A stretch of DNA of 64,000 bases from Arthrobacter sp. OV608 (GCA_900110595.1 FOEZ01000017.1:19987-83986), one strand, 5' to 3'. Positions 38,002 through 47,855 are shown, counted from the stretch's first letter. The notes: generated by a model from the sequence alone, not told the origin. Numbers and translations are program-made.

Positions 38002-39054
38002 ATGACCGAAACACCAGCCGCCCGGAACTACAGCGAACAGCAGGCTGGATCTCTGACCACCGGCAGCCACATCCTGCTGCCGGACGGTGAGCGGACAGCG
38101 GAAATCCGCCAGGTTGAGCTTGAGCAGGACGATTTCGGCGCGCCCGCGCTGGTCCTCGCCAGCCTGTCCGGCGGAGGCACCTTGCGCATCGCCGTGGGCA
38201 CCTCGGTGACTGTGGTGGACGGAGCGTTCGACGGAGTCACGCAGCTTCCGCTGCAGGCCACCCCCTCCGGAATGGCGGGCACTGCCGGGGCCGTTGGCGC
38301 CGCCGGGGAAACGGGACCCGCTAAGGAGGCCGGGCTGGAGCAGCCCGGCGGAGAGGCGGCTGCGGCACCTGCTGCTCCCGCCGTCGTCGTGCCACCCTTG
38401 CCTGCTGTCCCGCCGGCGGTCACCGGCCCCGGCGAGGAGGAACTTGCCCTGATCCCGGCGCCGAAGGGTACGCCGGAGTCTGTGGTGGAAGCCGCGGCCG
38501 AAGCCCACCCGGACGCGGAAGGTGTGCTGCTGCTGGCCGACCGGCTGGCGAAGGGGGTTAACTTCAAGTCCGGCAGCTGCCTGAAAGACATTAGCGACCT
38601 CGCCCACGAACTCTTCATCACCCTCAAGGACTCGGACGGTTCCCTGGCCGTCGCGGACCTGCTCAACGTGCTGCCCTATGACGGGAACCCCGGCCGGTGG
38701 GCCTCCGTGGAAGCCTCCCTGGCGCTCTCCAGCTACATCTGCCGGCAGAACGGCCAGGAAGCGCGGGCCGAGGTCTACGAAAAGCTGCTCCGCACCCCGG
38801 AAAACCAGGAAACGGACCCCTTCAAGGCCCGGATGGCCGCCAAGGTGCGGCAGCGCTCGCTCAACGAGCCCAACCTGTACGACAAGGAAATCTTCCGGTC
38901 CATCGATAACTCCAACCACGAGGCAGAGCGCGAATGGCGGCTGCTGCGGCTCGAATCCCTCTTGTTCCTGCGGGCGCACGGGGGCTCGGAAACCATCGGG
39001 GCGGGCGAGCTTGAACGCCGCATCAGCAACGAACTTGAGGCAGTCCGGGCCTGA
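38002..39054 (+). CDS. Hypothetical two-domain protein with Ala/Pro linker, 350 aa
   Basis: Not recognised. Residues 15-90 form a beta-rich domain (GSHILLPDGERTAEIRQVEL). Residues 90-165 are a flexible Ala/Gly/Pro linker. Residues 170-350 are helical (ADRLAKGVNFKSGSCLKDIS, LRLESLLFLRAHGG). No signal peptide or membrane segment. AAGGA precedes the ATG. The helical part looks like a repeat-type scaffold. No function is proposed. Confidence 0.75.
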   Translation: MTETPAARNYSEQQAGSLTTGSHILLPDGERTAEIRQVELEQDDFGAPALVLASLSGGGTLRIAVGTSVTVVDGAFDGVTQLPLQATPSGMAGTAGAVGAAGETGPAKEAGLEQPGGEAAAAPAAPAVVVPPLPAVPPAVTGPGEEELALIPAPKGTPESVVEAAAEAHPDAEGVLLLADRLAKGVNFKSGSCLKDISDLAHELFITLKDSDGSLAVADLLNVLPYDGNPGRWASVEASLALSSYICRQNGQEARAEVYEKLLRTPENQETDPFKARMAAKVRQRSLNEPNLYDKEIFRSIDNSNHEAEREWRLLRLESLLFLRAHGGSETIGAGELERRISNELEAVRA

Positions 39055-39115
39055 AGTCCACAGCCAACAAAATAACCCCTACCCGGCGCGGGGCCGGAGT
39101 TGTACATTCGGGGCT

Positions 39116-39841
39116 ATGACTAACAATCTGAGCGTTTTGATCAATGCTGACGCGCCGCAGGTCTGGACGATGCTGCGCGAACCGTCCAAAGTGGCCCAAT
39201 GGCACGGCTGGCAGGCCGAGGACCTGGACGCCGAGATCAAACAGATCTACTTTTCGGGGGACGAAGAGGAAGCACCGGACCACACGAGCTTCACGGTCCA
39301 CGGCGGCGACGTCTTCGAGCTCCACCCCGAGCCCAACGGGACCCGGGTCAGCATCACCCGCGCGGCGCTGGACCACAACTCGGAATGGGCCGCCTGGGAC
39401 GAAGACATCACCCAGGGCTGGCTGACGTTCCTGGAGCAACTCCGCTTTGCGCTCGAACGGCACCCGCACGGGAAACGCCACACACTGTTCCTGCAGGTGC
39501 CCGGCGGTTCGGTTTCCGCCACTGAAAAACTCGGCCTCTCGGACGTTCCCGCCCCGGGCGCTGAGTACACGCTGACCTTGCCCACCGGCGAGGAGATCTC
39601 CGGGAAGGTCTGGTACCGGAGCAACCACCAGGTGGGGCTCACAGTCCACAGCTACGCGGAGCACGGCGACGGCCTGCTGATCGTGGCCGACCAGCCAAAG
39701 ATCGAGGATGTCCGGCCCGACGGCGGCTCGCTGGTCATTATCTCCACCTACGGCCTCGGCGCTGGCCGGCTTGAGGCGATCCGCGCGTCCTGGGACTCGT
39801 GGCGGGCCGAGAACTACCCCACGGCGGAACCGGTCAGCTGA
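39116..39841 (+). CDS. SRPBCC/START-like domain protein
   Basis: A 241-aa protein opening with the SRPBCC pattern (LSVLINADAPQVWTMLREPS) and continuing through WHGWQAEDLDAEIKQIYF, with a second alpha/beta half. A hydrophobic pocket protein, ligand unknown. ATG 39116 lacks a clear ribosome site. A TACATT -10-like element about 14 bp upstream suggests leaderless transcription. Confidence 0.8.
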   Translation: MTNNLSVLINADAPQVWTMLREPSKVAQWHGWQAEDLDAEIKQIYFSGDEEEAPDHTSFTVHGGDVFELHPEPNGTRVSITRAALDHNSEWAAWDEDITQGWLTFLEQLRFALERHPHGKRHTLFLQVPGGSVSATEKLGLSDVPAPGAEYTLTLPTGEEISGKVWYRSNHQVGLTVHSYAEHGDGLLIVADQPKIEDVRPDGGSLVIISTYGLGAGRLEAIRASWDSWRAENYPTAEPVS

Positions 39842-41215
<1,374 letters not shown>

Positions 41216-41250
41216 GCCAATGCCTGCGCCTGTTCCGATATCCTGACCCC

Positions 41251-42000
41251 ATGCCCATCGAAATTCCCGCCGCAGCTGGCACCGCCGAGGCCCTTGTGGC
41301 CCGTCCCTCCACCGGCACCGGTCCCTTTCCCGGCGTCATCCTCTACATGGACGCCCTCGGCCTGCGCCCCCGGATCCAGGACATGGCCCAGAGGGTGGCC
41401 GATTGGGGCTACATTGTCCTGGCGCCGAACGTCTTCTACCGTGAAGGCAAGGCAGCCGAGCTCGCTCCCACCACTGACATGACCACGCCGGAAGGCAGGG
41501 AAACCGCCGGCAAAGCCGCCTTCCCGCGGGTGGGGCGGCTGACTGCGGACAAGGCCGTGGCTGACGTGGACGCGTGGGTCAAGGCGCTCGGCGGGCTCGA
41601 CGGCGTCGCGCCGGGCCCGATCGGCGCCTTCGGCTACTGCATGGGAGCCAGGCTTGCTGTCCGCACCGCAACCGCACGGCCTGATGTGGTGGCAGCCTGC
41701 GCCGGCTTCCATGGCGGCGGACTGGCCACCGACGCTCCGGACAGCCCCCACCTCGGACTTGTCCGGGCCCGCGCCCGGTTTGTGTTCGGCCACGCCGACC
41801 ACGACCCAAGTATGGCTCCCGACGCCGTTGCCCGACTGGGCGAGGCACTCGAGTCAGCGGGCCTTGAGGCCTCGAACGAGATCTACCCCGGAGCCTCCCA
41901 CGGCTATTCCATGGCGGACACCTCGGCCTTCCACGCCGAGGCCACGGAACGTCACTTCCGGGAGCTGCGGGCGCTGCTCGACGCCACCCTCAAGGGTTAA
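41251..42000 (+). CDS. Dienelactone hydrolase family protein
   Basis: A 249-aa alpha/beta hydrolase. The catalytic Cys130 sits in GYCMGAR (nucleophile elbow), His near residue 218 in ASHGYSM, and Asp in HADHDPS. It opens MPIEIPAAAGTAEALVARPS, typical for the family. The natural substrate is unlikely to be a dienelactone here. It lies between tgt and the convergent queuosine-precursor transporter. Any link to queuosine is inference from position only. Confidence 0.88.
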   Translation: MPIEIPAAAGTAEALVARPSTGTGPFPGVILYMDALGLRPRIQDMAQRVADWGYIVLAPNVFYREGKAAELAPTTDMTTPEGRETAGKAAFPRVGRLTADKAVADVDAWVKALGGLDGVAPGPIGAFGYCMGARLAVRTATARPDVVAACAGFHGGGLATDAPDSPHLGLVRARARFVFGHADHDPSMAPDAVARLGEALESAGLEASNEIYPGASHGYSMADTSAFHAEATERHFRELRALLDATLKG

Positions 42001-42717
42001 CTACGCGCCGTAGCTCGGTTCGCGCTTCTTGACCCAGCCGATCACCAGGGACGTGACCGGCACAAAAATGAACTCCACCAGGGTCTTGTACACGAAGCCC
42101 ACCACCACGTAGTTCACAAAAGTTCCGAAGTCGGTGATGCCGATGACGGACGCGGCAATACTGCAGAAGATCAGGGTGTCCACGAACTCGCCCGCACCTG
42201 AGGAGCCCATCAGCCGTGCCCACAAGGACTTCTCCCCGGAGCGGGCCTTCATCTTCACCAGGATCCAGGAGTTGATGGTCTGCCCGGCGAGGAACGCCAG
42301 CAGCGAGGCGACCACAATCTGGGGAACGGGGCCCAGGGCGCCTTCCAGCGCGGCCTGCTTGGACATTCCGTACTCGTCGTCGAAGCCGGGCAGCGCGATG
42401 ATCACCCAGTAGCAGAGGGATGCGAACACGGACAGCGCGAAGGTGGTGAAGATGGCTTTGCGGGCCACCCTGAAGCCGTAGACCTCGCTGATGACGTCGC
42501 CCAGGATGTACGCCAGCGGGAACAGGAAGAAGCCACCGTCAGTGATGATGGGGCCGATCGCCACACCCTTTGAAGCACCGATGTTGGACAGGATCAGCAC
42601 CACGGCCATCACCGCCAGCATGATCGCGAAGTAGGGGGAACCGATGGAAGCGAACCTGGCGCCGCTGCCGGCGTGAGTGGTTTGGGGCGCGGCGTTCTGG
42701 CCTGGGGCTGAGGGCAT
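42001..42717 (-). CDS. Queuosine precursor transporter (YhhQ family)
   Basis: A 238-aa protein with six hydrophobic helices of the YhhQ (DUF165/VUT) family, which imports queuosine precursors such as preQ0/preQ1. Family segments are GAIIPFPLAYILGDVISEVYG-like (FFLFPLAYILGDVISEVYG), GQTINSWILVKMK and EFVDTLIFCSIA. ATG 42717 was chosen over a longer frame that would start inside the thiD spacer. With tgt nearby, a salvage route to queuosine is likely. Confidence 0.9.
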   Translation of the reverse strand: MPSAPGQNAAPQTTHAGSGARFASIGSPYFAIMLAVMAVVLILSNIGASKGVAIGPIITDGGFFLFPLAYILGDVISEVYGFRVARKAIFTTFALSVFASLCYWVIIALPGFDDEYGMSKQAALEGALGPVPQIVVASLLAFLAGQTINSWILVKMKARSGEKSLWARLMGSSGAGEFVDTLIFCSIAASVIGITDFGTFVNYVVVGFVYKTLVEFIFVPVTSLVIGWVKKREPSYGA

Positions 42718-42762
42718 GGGGGTTCCGTTCGTAGTGGTTCGCTCGGGGCCCGGAAAGAATGC

Positions 42763-42795
42763 GGGGCGGCCGGCTGTATTAGCACTGTCCGCCCC
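42763..42795. repeat. Inverted repeat in divergent spacer
   Basis: GGGGCGG (42763-42769) pairs with CCGCCCC (42789-42795) across 19 nt, between the transporter and kinase genes (161-bp spacer). It is possibly an operator or a leader hairpin of the transporter. It does not match a preQ1 riboswitch that I can recognise. Confidence 0.35.
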
Positions 42796-42878
42796 ATTGT
42801 CCCATTGAACCGGTGCTGCCTTGGGCACTGTTCAGGCACACAAAGCGGACGGTCGACGGCGGATGGCAGGATGGTGCC

Positions 42879-43736
42879 ATGACTTCCGTTTCCACCGATG
42901 TCCAGTCCCCCGCAGCAGCTCCCGCCGTCGTCCTGACGATCGCGGGATCCGAAGCCACCGGCGGTGCCGGCGCGCAGGCCGACCTGAAGACCTTCCAGGA
43001 GCTGGGGGTCTTTGGCATTGCCAACCTGACCTGCATCGTGTCCTTCAACCCGAACGACAGCTGGAACCACCGCTTCGTGCCGGTGGACCAGCAGGTGATC
43101 GCCGACCAGCTGGAGGCAACGACGGCAGCGTACGGCCCGTCGTCGGGCGCGCCGTCCGTCCTGGACACGGTGAAAATCGGGATGCTGGGCAGCCCGGCCA
43201 CCATCAGCACTGTGGCAGGCGCATTGGACGGGGGCGGGTTCCGCAACGTGGTGCTGGACCCGGTGCTGATCTGCAAGGGCCAGGAGCCGGGACACGCCCT
43301 GGACACCGACCAGGCGCTGAAGTCGCAGATCCTTCCGCTGGCCACCTTCGTGACGCCCAACCACTTCGAGGCGGAATCCCTCTCCGGCCTGGAGATCACG
43401 GACGTGGAGTCCCTGAAGGCAGCAGCCGTGCGTATCCACGAGCTCAGCGGTGCAGCAGTGCTCGCCAAGGGCGGGGTGCGGCTGGAAGGCCCGGACGCCG
43501 TCGACGTTTTCTACGACGGCGAGACCCTGGAGGTGCTGCGCGCCGGGAAGGTGGGCGAGGTGGCGGTGTCCGGCGCAGGGTGCTCCCTTGCTGCCGCGGT
43601 CACCGCCGAACTGGCCAAGGGCGCGGCGCCGCTGGAGGCGGCACGGACAGCGAAGGCGTTTGTTACCGCCGGGATCCGGAACCGCGTGGCCTCGGGTGCG
43701 CCGTTTGATGCCCTGTGGCAGGGCGGCCCGCGCTAG
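42879..43736 (+). CDS. Bifunctional pyridoxine/hydroxymethylpyrimidine kinase-like (PfkB-type)
   Basis: A 285-aa kinase of the ThiD/PdxK group, phosphorylating hydroxymethylpyrimidine or pyridoxal. Motifs: LTIAGSEATGGAGAQADLKTF at the N terminus, VTPNHFEAESLSG, and the anion-hole/base motif GAGCSLAAAV (usually GTGDTFSAA, here with Cys-Ser in place of Asp-Thr, a ThiD/PdxK variant that uses Cys). ATG 42879 follows a weak site. It is divergent from the transporter. Confidence 0.85.
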   Translation: MTSVSTDVQSPAAAPAVVLTIAGSEATGGAGAQADLKTFQELGVFGIANLTCIVSFNPNDSWNHRFVPVDQQVIADQLEATTAAYGPSSGAPSVLDTVKIGMLGSPATISTVAGALDGGGFRNVVLDPVLICKGQEPGHALDTDQALKSQILPLATFVTPNHFEAESLSGLEITDVESLKAAAVRIHELSGAAVLAKGGVRLEGPDAVDVFYDGETLEVLRAGKVGEVAVSGAGCSLAAAVTAELAKGAAPLEAARTAKAFVTAGIRNRVASGAPFDALWQGGPR

Positions 43737-43762
43737 CATCCCCCCTTGCCCTGCTGCTTGCC

Positions 43763-44371
43763 CTATTGCCGGGCTGCCGCCACCGGAGCCTCGTCCAGGA
43801 GGGCTTCGGCGATGTGCGTGGCAGTCCGGGCGATGAAGGCCCGACGGCGTTCCAGCCGGTCCGGTGCGGTGCCGGCGAGCAGTTCGTCGATCTGCGGCAG
43901 CACCGGCCAGCCGTCGCAAAGCGTCACGATGGTGATAACAAGGTCGGCAGCGTCGGTCCGGTCGATGCCCGGCAGGACGCGAAGCATCTGGTCCACCTTG
44001 GCGGCACAATGGTCTGCCCGGGTGGCACGGTCCACTGTGTTGCGGCCGCGCTCCAGACCTTCCCAGAACAGCAGCCGCGCAAGGGCACTGTCCTTGGTGT
44101 GACGGTCAAAGAGCTTCGCGGCGTACTCTCCCACGGCCGCAGCGCCATGCCCCTCGATGGGGACTTCGGTCATCACCCGGACCAGTTCCGCGGCCAGGAC
44201 GGCGTCAAAGAGATCGTCCTTCTTGCCGAAGTACTGGTAGATGCGTTCCTTGTTCACGCCGGCGGCGGCCGCGATGCGGTCCACCCTGGCACCGGCCAAC
44301 CCTTTTTCGCTGAATTCCTCGGTGGCAGCAGCCAGCAGCAGCGCTTTGGTGCGTTCAGTGTCCCAGGCCAT
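43763..44371 (-). CDS. TetR/AcrR family regulator
   Basis: A 202-aa repressor with an N-terminal TetR helix-turn-helix (VDRIAAAAGVNKERIYQYFG) and a C-terminal ligand domain of the TetR_C type (DLVITIVTLCDGWP). ATG 44371 starts MAWDTERTKALLLAAATEEF, a standard position. It is divergent from a small membrane protein, with two operator copies in the 98-bp spacer, so it controls that gene and itself. Confidence 0.9.
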   Translation of the reverse strand: MAWDTERTKALLLAAATEEFSEKGLAGARVDRIAAAAGVNKERIYQYFGKKDDLFDAVLAAELVRVMTEVPIEGHGAAAVGEYAAKLFDRHTKDSALARLLFWEGLERGRNTVDRATRADHCAAKVDQMLRVLPGIDRTDAADLVITIVTLCDGWPVLPQIDELLAGTAPDRLERRRAFIARTATHIAEALLDEAPVAAARQ

Positions 44372-44391
44372 AACGACATTCTACGCGACTC

Positions 44392-44460
44392 CAACTAGGT
44401 AGTTGCACTTTGCCCGGCAGGGGTCTACTGTCAATTCCAGCAAAAGCAACCGTCTAGTTG
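44392..44460. promoter_or_regulatory. Two TetR operator copies (CAAC-N6-GTTG)
   Basis: CAACTAGGTAGTTG (44392-44405) is a perfect palindrome with GG at the centre. CAACCGTCTAGTTG (44447-44460) repeats the outer arms 55 bp away, and its flank GTTGGAG mirrors CTCCAAC at the first copy. One site lies near each start, consistent with repression of both genes. Confidence 0.75.
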
Positions 44461-44469
44461 GAGATTCCC

Positions 44470-44769
44470 GTGAACAATCCCGCCGCTCCCGCCGCCGTCA
44501 CTACAGCAGCCGCTCCCGCGTCCGTCCCAGTTGCTGTCCCCTCCCCGTCCATCCACGTACGGGCAGTCATCACGTGGCTGGCCATCTTTCCCCTCGTCGC
44601 CGTGGGCATGCTGTTGAGCGCACCGCTGACGGAAAGCTGGCACCCCGTCCTCCGTGCCCTGGCCCTCACGCTGGTGGTTGTCCCGGCGGCCGTGTACGTG
44701 GTGCTGCCGCGGCTGTTCGCGGCGTACGGCGCGATCGTCCGCCGCGCAGTGGAAAAGTCCCGCCGCTAA
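44470..44769 (+). CDS. Small two-helix membrane protein, 99 aa
   Basis: Not recognised as a family. An Ala/Pro-rich N terminus precedes two hydrophobic helices (about 37-56 and 66-86) and a basic end, resembling DUF2798-type small membrane proteins (HVRAVITWLAIFPLVAVGML). GTG 44470 has GGAG six bases upstream, which decides the start. It is the only gene in the TetR divergon, so it is probably induced by the TetR ligand. Confidence 0.75.
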   Translation: MNNPAAPAAVTTAAAPASVPVAVPSPSIHVRAVITWLAIFPLVAVGMLLSAPLTESWHPVLRALALTLVVVPAAVYVVLPRLFAAYGAIVRRAVEKSRR

Positions 44770-44797
44770 GCTGCCTGGGCCGGCCGCCAAGCGCCTT

Positions 44798-46060
44798 TCA
44801 GCGCGGGTCGGTGACCTTTCCCATAAACAGCGGCAGCCCGGTGTCCGTGTGCACGATCTGGTAGTGGAACGGCCGGTCGAAGGTGATGGACCTTTCGGGC
44901 TCGGCCGGGGCACTCGTGGCCATGCCGTTGATCTGGGTGACGGCCGCGGCCACCGTTCCCTTTTCCGCGACGGTAATGTTCGCGTCCTGCGCAGCCTGGG
45001 TGAGCACCATGCCCGGCTGGATTGCATCAAAATCCGTGATGGTTTCCAAGGTTTTGCGCAGGCCCATGTGCTCGAACACTTCCCGTAAATCAAAGCTGCT
45101 CTTGTGGTCCCAAGTGGGCAGCGCAATGTCGACCATCACGGGATCTGCGGCTTCCAGGGCATCTGCCACCGCGGCCAACAGGTCCGCCTTGATGGCGGCA
45201 GCACCGCCGTCGGAACCCCTCGCGGGAAGAACCAGCCGCATCACAAACCCCTCGCCATACGGCAGGTCCACCGCCTGCCAGCCGGCACCCTCGGCGTACG
45301 CCATGTACTGCGAGCCGTGCATCATGGGCACGCTGGCGGTTCCCTGCGCCGTGGCAAACGGGGCATCGGACGTAGCCTCAGCAGCAAAGGGGGTCTCCCA
45401 GGCGCCGGCAAAATACACGGCGTTCAGGAGGCTGAAGGTGTTCCTGGTGTCGTACTTGGCGGGCGCCTTCTCGATCCGGCCGCCCGTATTCCTGTTGACC
45501 CAGGCGTCCATGGCCGGCTTGGTGGCGGCCTCGTCAGGAAAGTCCACGGGGTACACGCCGGTGCCGTAGTGCTTCGCCAAGGTCTTCAGGTAGTCCTCCC
45601 CGGTAGGAGTGCTCCGGTCCACAAACAACCCGTTCGCCGTGTGCATCAGGGGCTTGGCGGGCGGGTTTTCCTCGTCCACTGAGCCCGGGTCGCCGTCGTA
45701 CTCCTCCAACGAGGCGAGCAACGCGTTCATGGCCTCGTCCCGGCCGGCAGCGGGGAGCCCGAGCACGGCATCAATCTCCGCGGCGGCCTCCCCGGTTGCG
45801 CCCGCGCGAAGCATGGCGAGGGCAATCAGCAGGCTGCCGGGCGACGCAACCACGTTGCCCTCTCCCCCGCTGGCCAGCAGGGCATCCCCCAGCGTGAAGG
45901 CGGAATTCCGGAAACTGGCCAGCTCATCCCTGAAGGCCGCGCTGTCCACCGCGGCACGCTGCACGCCGTCTGCCGTGAGCAACTGCGGCGGCGCCGGTGC
46001 AGCACACGCCGCCATGGCCAGTACGGCGCCGAACGCCATTGCGCGCTGGAAATGCTTCAC
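44798..46060 (-). CDS. Serpin family lipoprotein
   Basis: A 420-aa serine-protease inhibitor-like protein exported as a lipoprotein (lipobox AMAAC, Cys19). Serpin hallmarks include NAVYFAGAWETPF, the hinge region NITVAEKGTVAAAVTQING, and the C-terminal ITFDRPFHYQIVHTDTGLPLF. The Ala-rich hinge suggests an inhibitory, loop-inserting serpin. The scissile bond would fall about 15 residues later, near MATSAPAEPE, and cannot be assigned. GTG 46060 has GGAGG eight bases upstream. It is alone on the minus strand. Confidence 0.92.
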   Translation of the reverse strand: MKHFQRAMAFGAVLAMAACAAPAPPQLLTADGVQRAAVDSAAFRDELASFRNSAFTLGDALLASGGEGNVVASPGSLLIALAMLRAGATGEAAAEIDAVLGLPAAGRDEAMNALLASLEEYDGDPGSVDEENPPAKPLMHTANGLFVDRSTPTGEDYLKTLAKHYGTGVYPVDFPDEAATKPAMDAWVNRNTGGRIEKAPAKYDTRNTFSLLNAVYFAGAWETPFAAEATSDAPFATAQGTASVPMMHGSQYMAYAEGAGWQAVDLPYGEGFVMRLVLPARGSDGGAAAIKADLLAAVADALEAADPVMVDIALPTWDHKSSFDLREVFEHMGLRKTLETITDFDAIQPGMVLTQAAQDANITVAEKGTVAAAVTQINGMATSAPAEPERSITFDRPFHYQIVHTDTGLPLFMGKVTDPR

Positions 46061-46196
46061 GGCTGTTGCCTCCCCCGGCATCACGCGGCAGTAATCCGCC
46101 TGATCCCAGTGAAACAGCGACGACGGCAGCGGACCATGCCGGTAGGGTCACGCTTTGCACTCATTTAGGTCTCGCGCCCCCGCGATGTCCCCCATA

Positions 46197-46301
46197 GGAC
46201 GCTCTCTCACTTAACGCGGGGAAACCCGGAACGCTCTATCACTTTCCTGAAGAGAGTGATAGAGCGTTCGGGTATTTCCTGCAGGAACTGATAGAGCGTC
46301 C
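46197..46301. repeat. Nested inverted-repeat element B
   Basis: Outer pair GGACGCTCTCTCACTT-like (46197-46212) with TGATAGAGCGTCC (46289-46301). Inner hairpin 46225-46243 with 46255-46272: 18 paired bases and one bulge, ending in CTCTATCACT. It sits in the 323-bp gap between the serpin start and the end of the transporter gene. The rest of the gap (46061-46196) shows only a probable serpin promoter region, with nothing distinct. Confidence 0.85.
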
Positions 46302-46314
46302 TGCAGTGGTGGGC

Positions 46315-46346
46315 GTACGACGGCGGGTGTCCACCCGCCGTCGTAC
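46315..46346 (-). terminator. Strong hairpin after transporter gene
   Basis: Perfect 15-bp stem (46315-46329 with 46332-46346) and a 2-nt loop, 38 bp past the transporter stop. It is very GC-rich (GTACGACGGCGGGTG). Confidence 0.75.
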
Positions 46347-46383
46347 CCTCCTTTGTTTTCCGTCTTTGTTCCTTCTCCCGGCG

Positions 46384-47775
46384 TCACACGCCGAGGGAGT
46401 CCTTGTCCTTGCCGCTGCCCGTGGGCGCCTGGTCCCAGGCGTGACCCTGTTCGCGGTCCAGGTGCGTGGCCTTTTTGTTCTTCAGGGCAAAGATGTACAC
46501 CAGCAGGGACACTGCGATGGCCACGGTGACGTAGGTGAAGAACAGGTCCTCCCGCCCGGCTTTCTGGAAGGCCGCGCCGATCAGCGGGACTGTGCCGCCG
46601 AACAGCGAGTTGGCGATGGCGTAGCCCAGGCCCACGCCGAGGGCGCGGATGGAGGCCGGGAAGAGTTCGGCTTTCACCAGGGCGTTGATGGAGGTGTAAC
46701 CGCCCACGATCAGCAGGCCGCCCATCATGAGCAGGAACGCGGTGAACGGATCCTTGGTGCCTGCAAGGGTGGAGAGCAGCGGCCAGGTGAACAGGACTCC
46801 GGTGATGCCGAACCACAGCAGCAGCGGCTTGCGGCCTACCTTGTCCGAGATGATGCCGTAGACCGGCTGCAGCAGCATAAAGATGAACAGCGCCCAGAAG
46901 TTGATCACGGAGGTGTCGGTCTTGGCGATGCCGGAGGTATCGTTCATGAACTTCAGGATGAAGTTGGTGTAGGTGTAGAACGCCACGGTGCCGCCCAGGG
47001 TAACGCCGATGCAGATCAGCAGCGGCTTCCAGTACTGGGTGAACAGCAGTTTCATGGTGCCCGGCTGAGCTCCCCCCGCTGCCGGGGCCTTGGCAGCCTG
47101 GATCTGCTCGGCCGAGACAGTTTCTTCCATGGAGCGCCGCAGCCACAGGACCACCAGCGCGGCGACGCCGCCGATGGCGAACGGGATGCGCCAGCCCCAC
47201 TCGGTGAGATCGCCCTTGGGTATGGCGTTCTGCAGGATCACCAGGACCAGCAGCGCCAGCATCTGGCCGCCCACCAGGGTGACGTACTGGAAGCTGGAGA
47301 AGAATCCGCGGCGCTTGCTGGTGGCGGCCTCTGACATGTACGTGGCGCTGGTGCCGTACTCGCCGCCTACGGAGAACCCCTGGATCACCCGGATGAGGAC
47401 CAGCAGGATCATCGCCCAGAGCCCGATTACATCCTGCGTGGGAAGGATGGCGATGGCGAATGAACCGGCAGACATCATGGTCACGCTGAGCGTCAATGCT
47501 GCCTTGCGGCCCTTGCGGTCCGCGTACCGGCCGAAGAACCAGGCGCCGATGGGGCGCATGAGGAAGGACGTTGAGAAAACGGCCATGGCTTCAAGGCCGG
47601 CCTGGAGTTCATCCTTGGAGTTGAAGAAGTGCGCCTGGAAGTAGGCGGCGAAGACTGTGTAGACGTAGAGGTCGTACCACTCCACCAGGTTGCCGGCGGA
47701 GCCCTTCAGAATGTTGCCCACGGCGCGCCGGGTCTGTGCCGATTCACTGACTGTTGCGGTTTGCTGGCTGCTCAT
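46384..47775 (-). CDS. MHS-family major facilitator (organic-acid/metabolite:H+ symporter type)
   Basis: A 463-aa, 12-helix transporter of the MHS/KgtP-ProP group. Motif A is GRYADRKGRKAAL, with NLVEWYDLYVYTVFAAYF before it and RVIQGFSVGGEYGTSATYM after. Such proteins often carry dicarboxylates, alpha-ketoglutarate, shikimate or betaine. The ATG at 47775 overlaps the stop of a 27-codon leader gene (ATGA), with its own GGAAGG seven bases upstream. It is divergent from a two-component operon ending in a binding lipoprotein, the likely controller. Confidence 0.93.
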   Translation of the reverse strand: MSSQQTATVSESAQTRRAVGNILKGSAGNLVEWYDLYVYTVFAAYFQAHFFNSKDELQAGLEAMAVFSTSFLMRPIGAWFFGRYADRKGRKAALTLSVTMMSAGSFAIAILPTQDVIGLWAMILLVLIRVIQGFSVGGEYGTSATYMSEAATSKRRGFFSSFQYVTLVGGQMLALLVLVILQNAIPKGDLTEWGWRIPFAIGGVAALVVLWLRRSMEETVSAEQIQAAKAPAAGGAQPGTMKLLFTQYWKPLLICIGVTLGGTVAFYTYTNFILKFMNDTSGIAKTDTSVINFWALFIFMLLQPVYGIISDKVGRKPLLLWFGITGVLFTWPLLSTLAGTKDPFTAFLLMMGGLLIVGGYTSINALVKAELFPASIRALGVGLGYAIANSLFGGTVPLIGAAFQKAGREDLFFTYVTVAIAVSLLVYIFALKNKKATHLDREQGHAWDQAPTGSGKDKDSLGV

Positions 47776-47855
47776 CGCTGAACCTTCCTTGGCTGCGCGG
47801 TCCCCGCTGTCCGCTCCGGCCTGATTTTTGTGCTGTCCATGGCAGCGTTGCTCAT
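47772..47855 (-). CDS. 27-aa leader gene coupled to the transporter
   Basis: A short open frame from ATG 47855 with a strong AAGGAGG site four to five bases upstream. It runs 27 codons, basic at the end (QPRKVQR), and stops in TGA that overlaps the transporter ATG by 4 bp. Not recognised. It could be a real small protein, or a translational-coupling leader that controls ribosome delivery to the transporter. No attenuator-like codon run (His/Trp etc.) is seen. Confidence 0.6.
   Translation of the reverse strand: MSNAAMDSTKIRPERTAGTAQPRKVQR

Noticed and set aside
42718-42878. preQ1 riboswitch before the queuosine transporter
   Set aside because: The spacer has a 7-bp hairpin but no recognisable preQ1-I or preQ1-II core sequence or pseudoknot partner.
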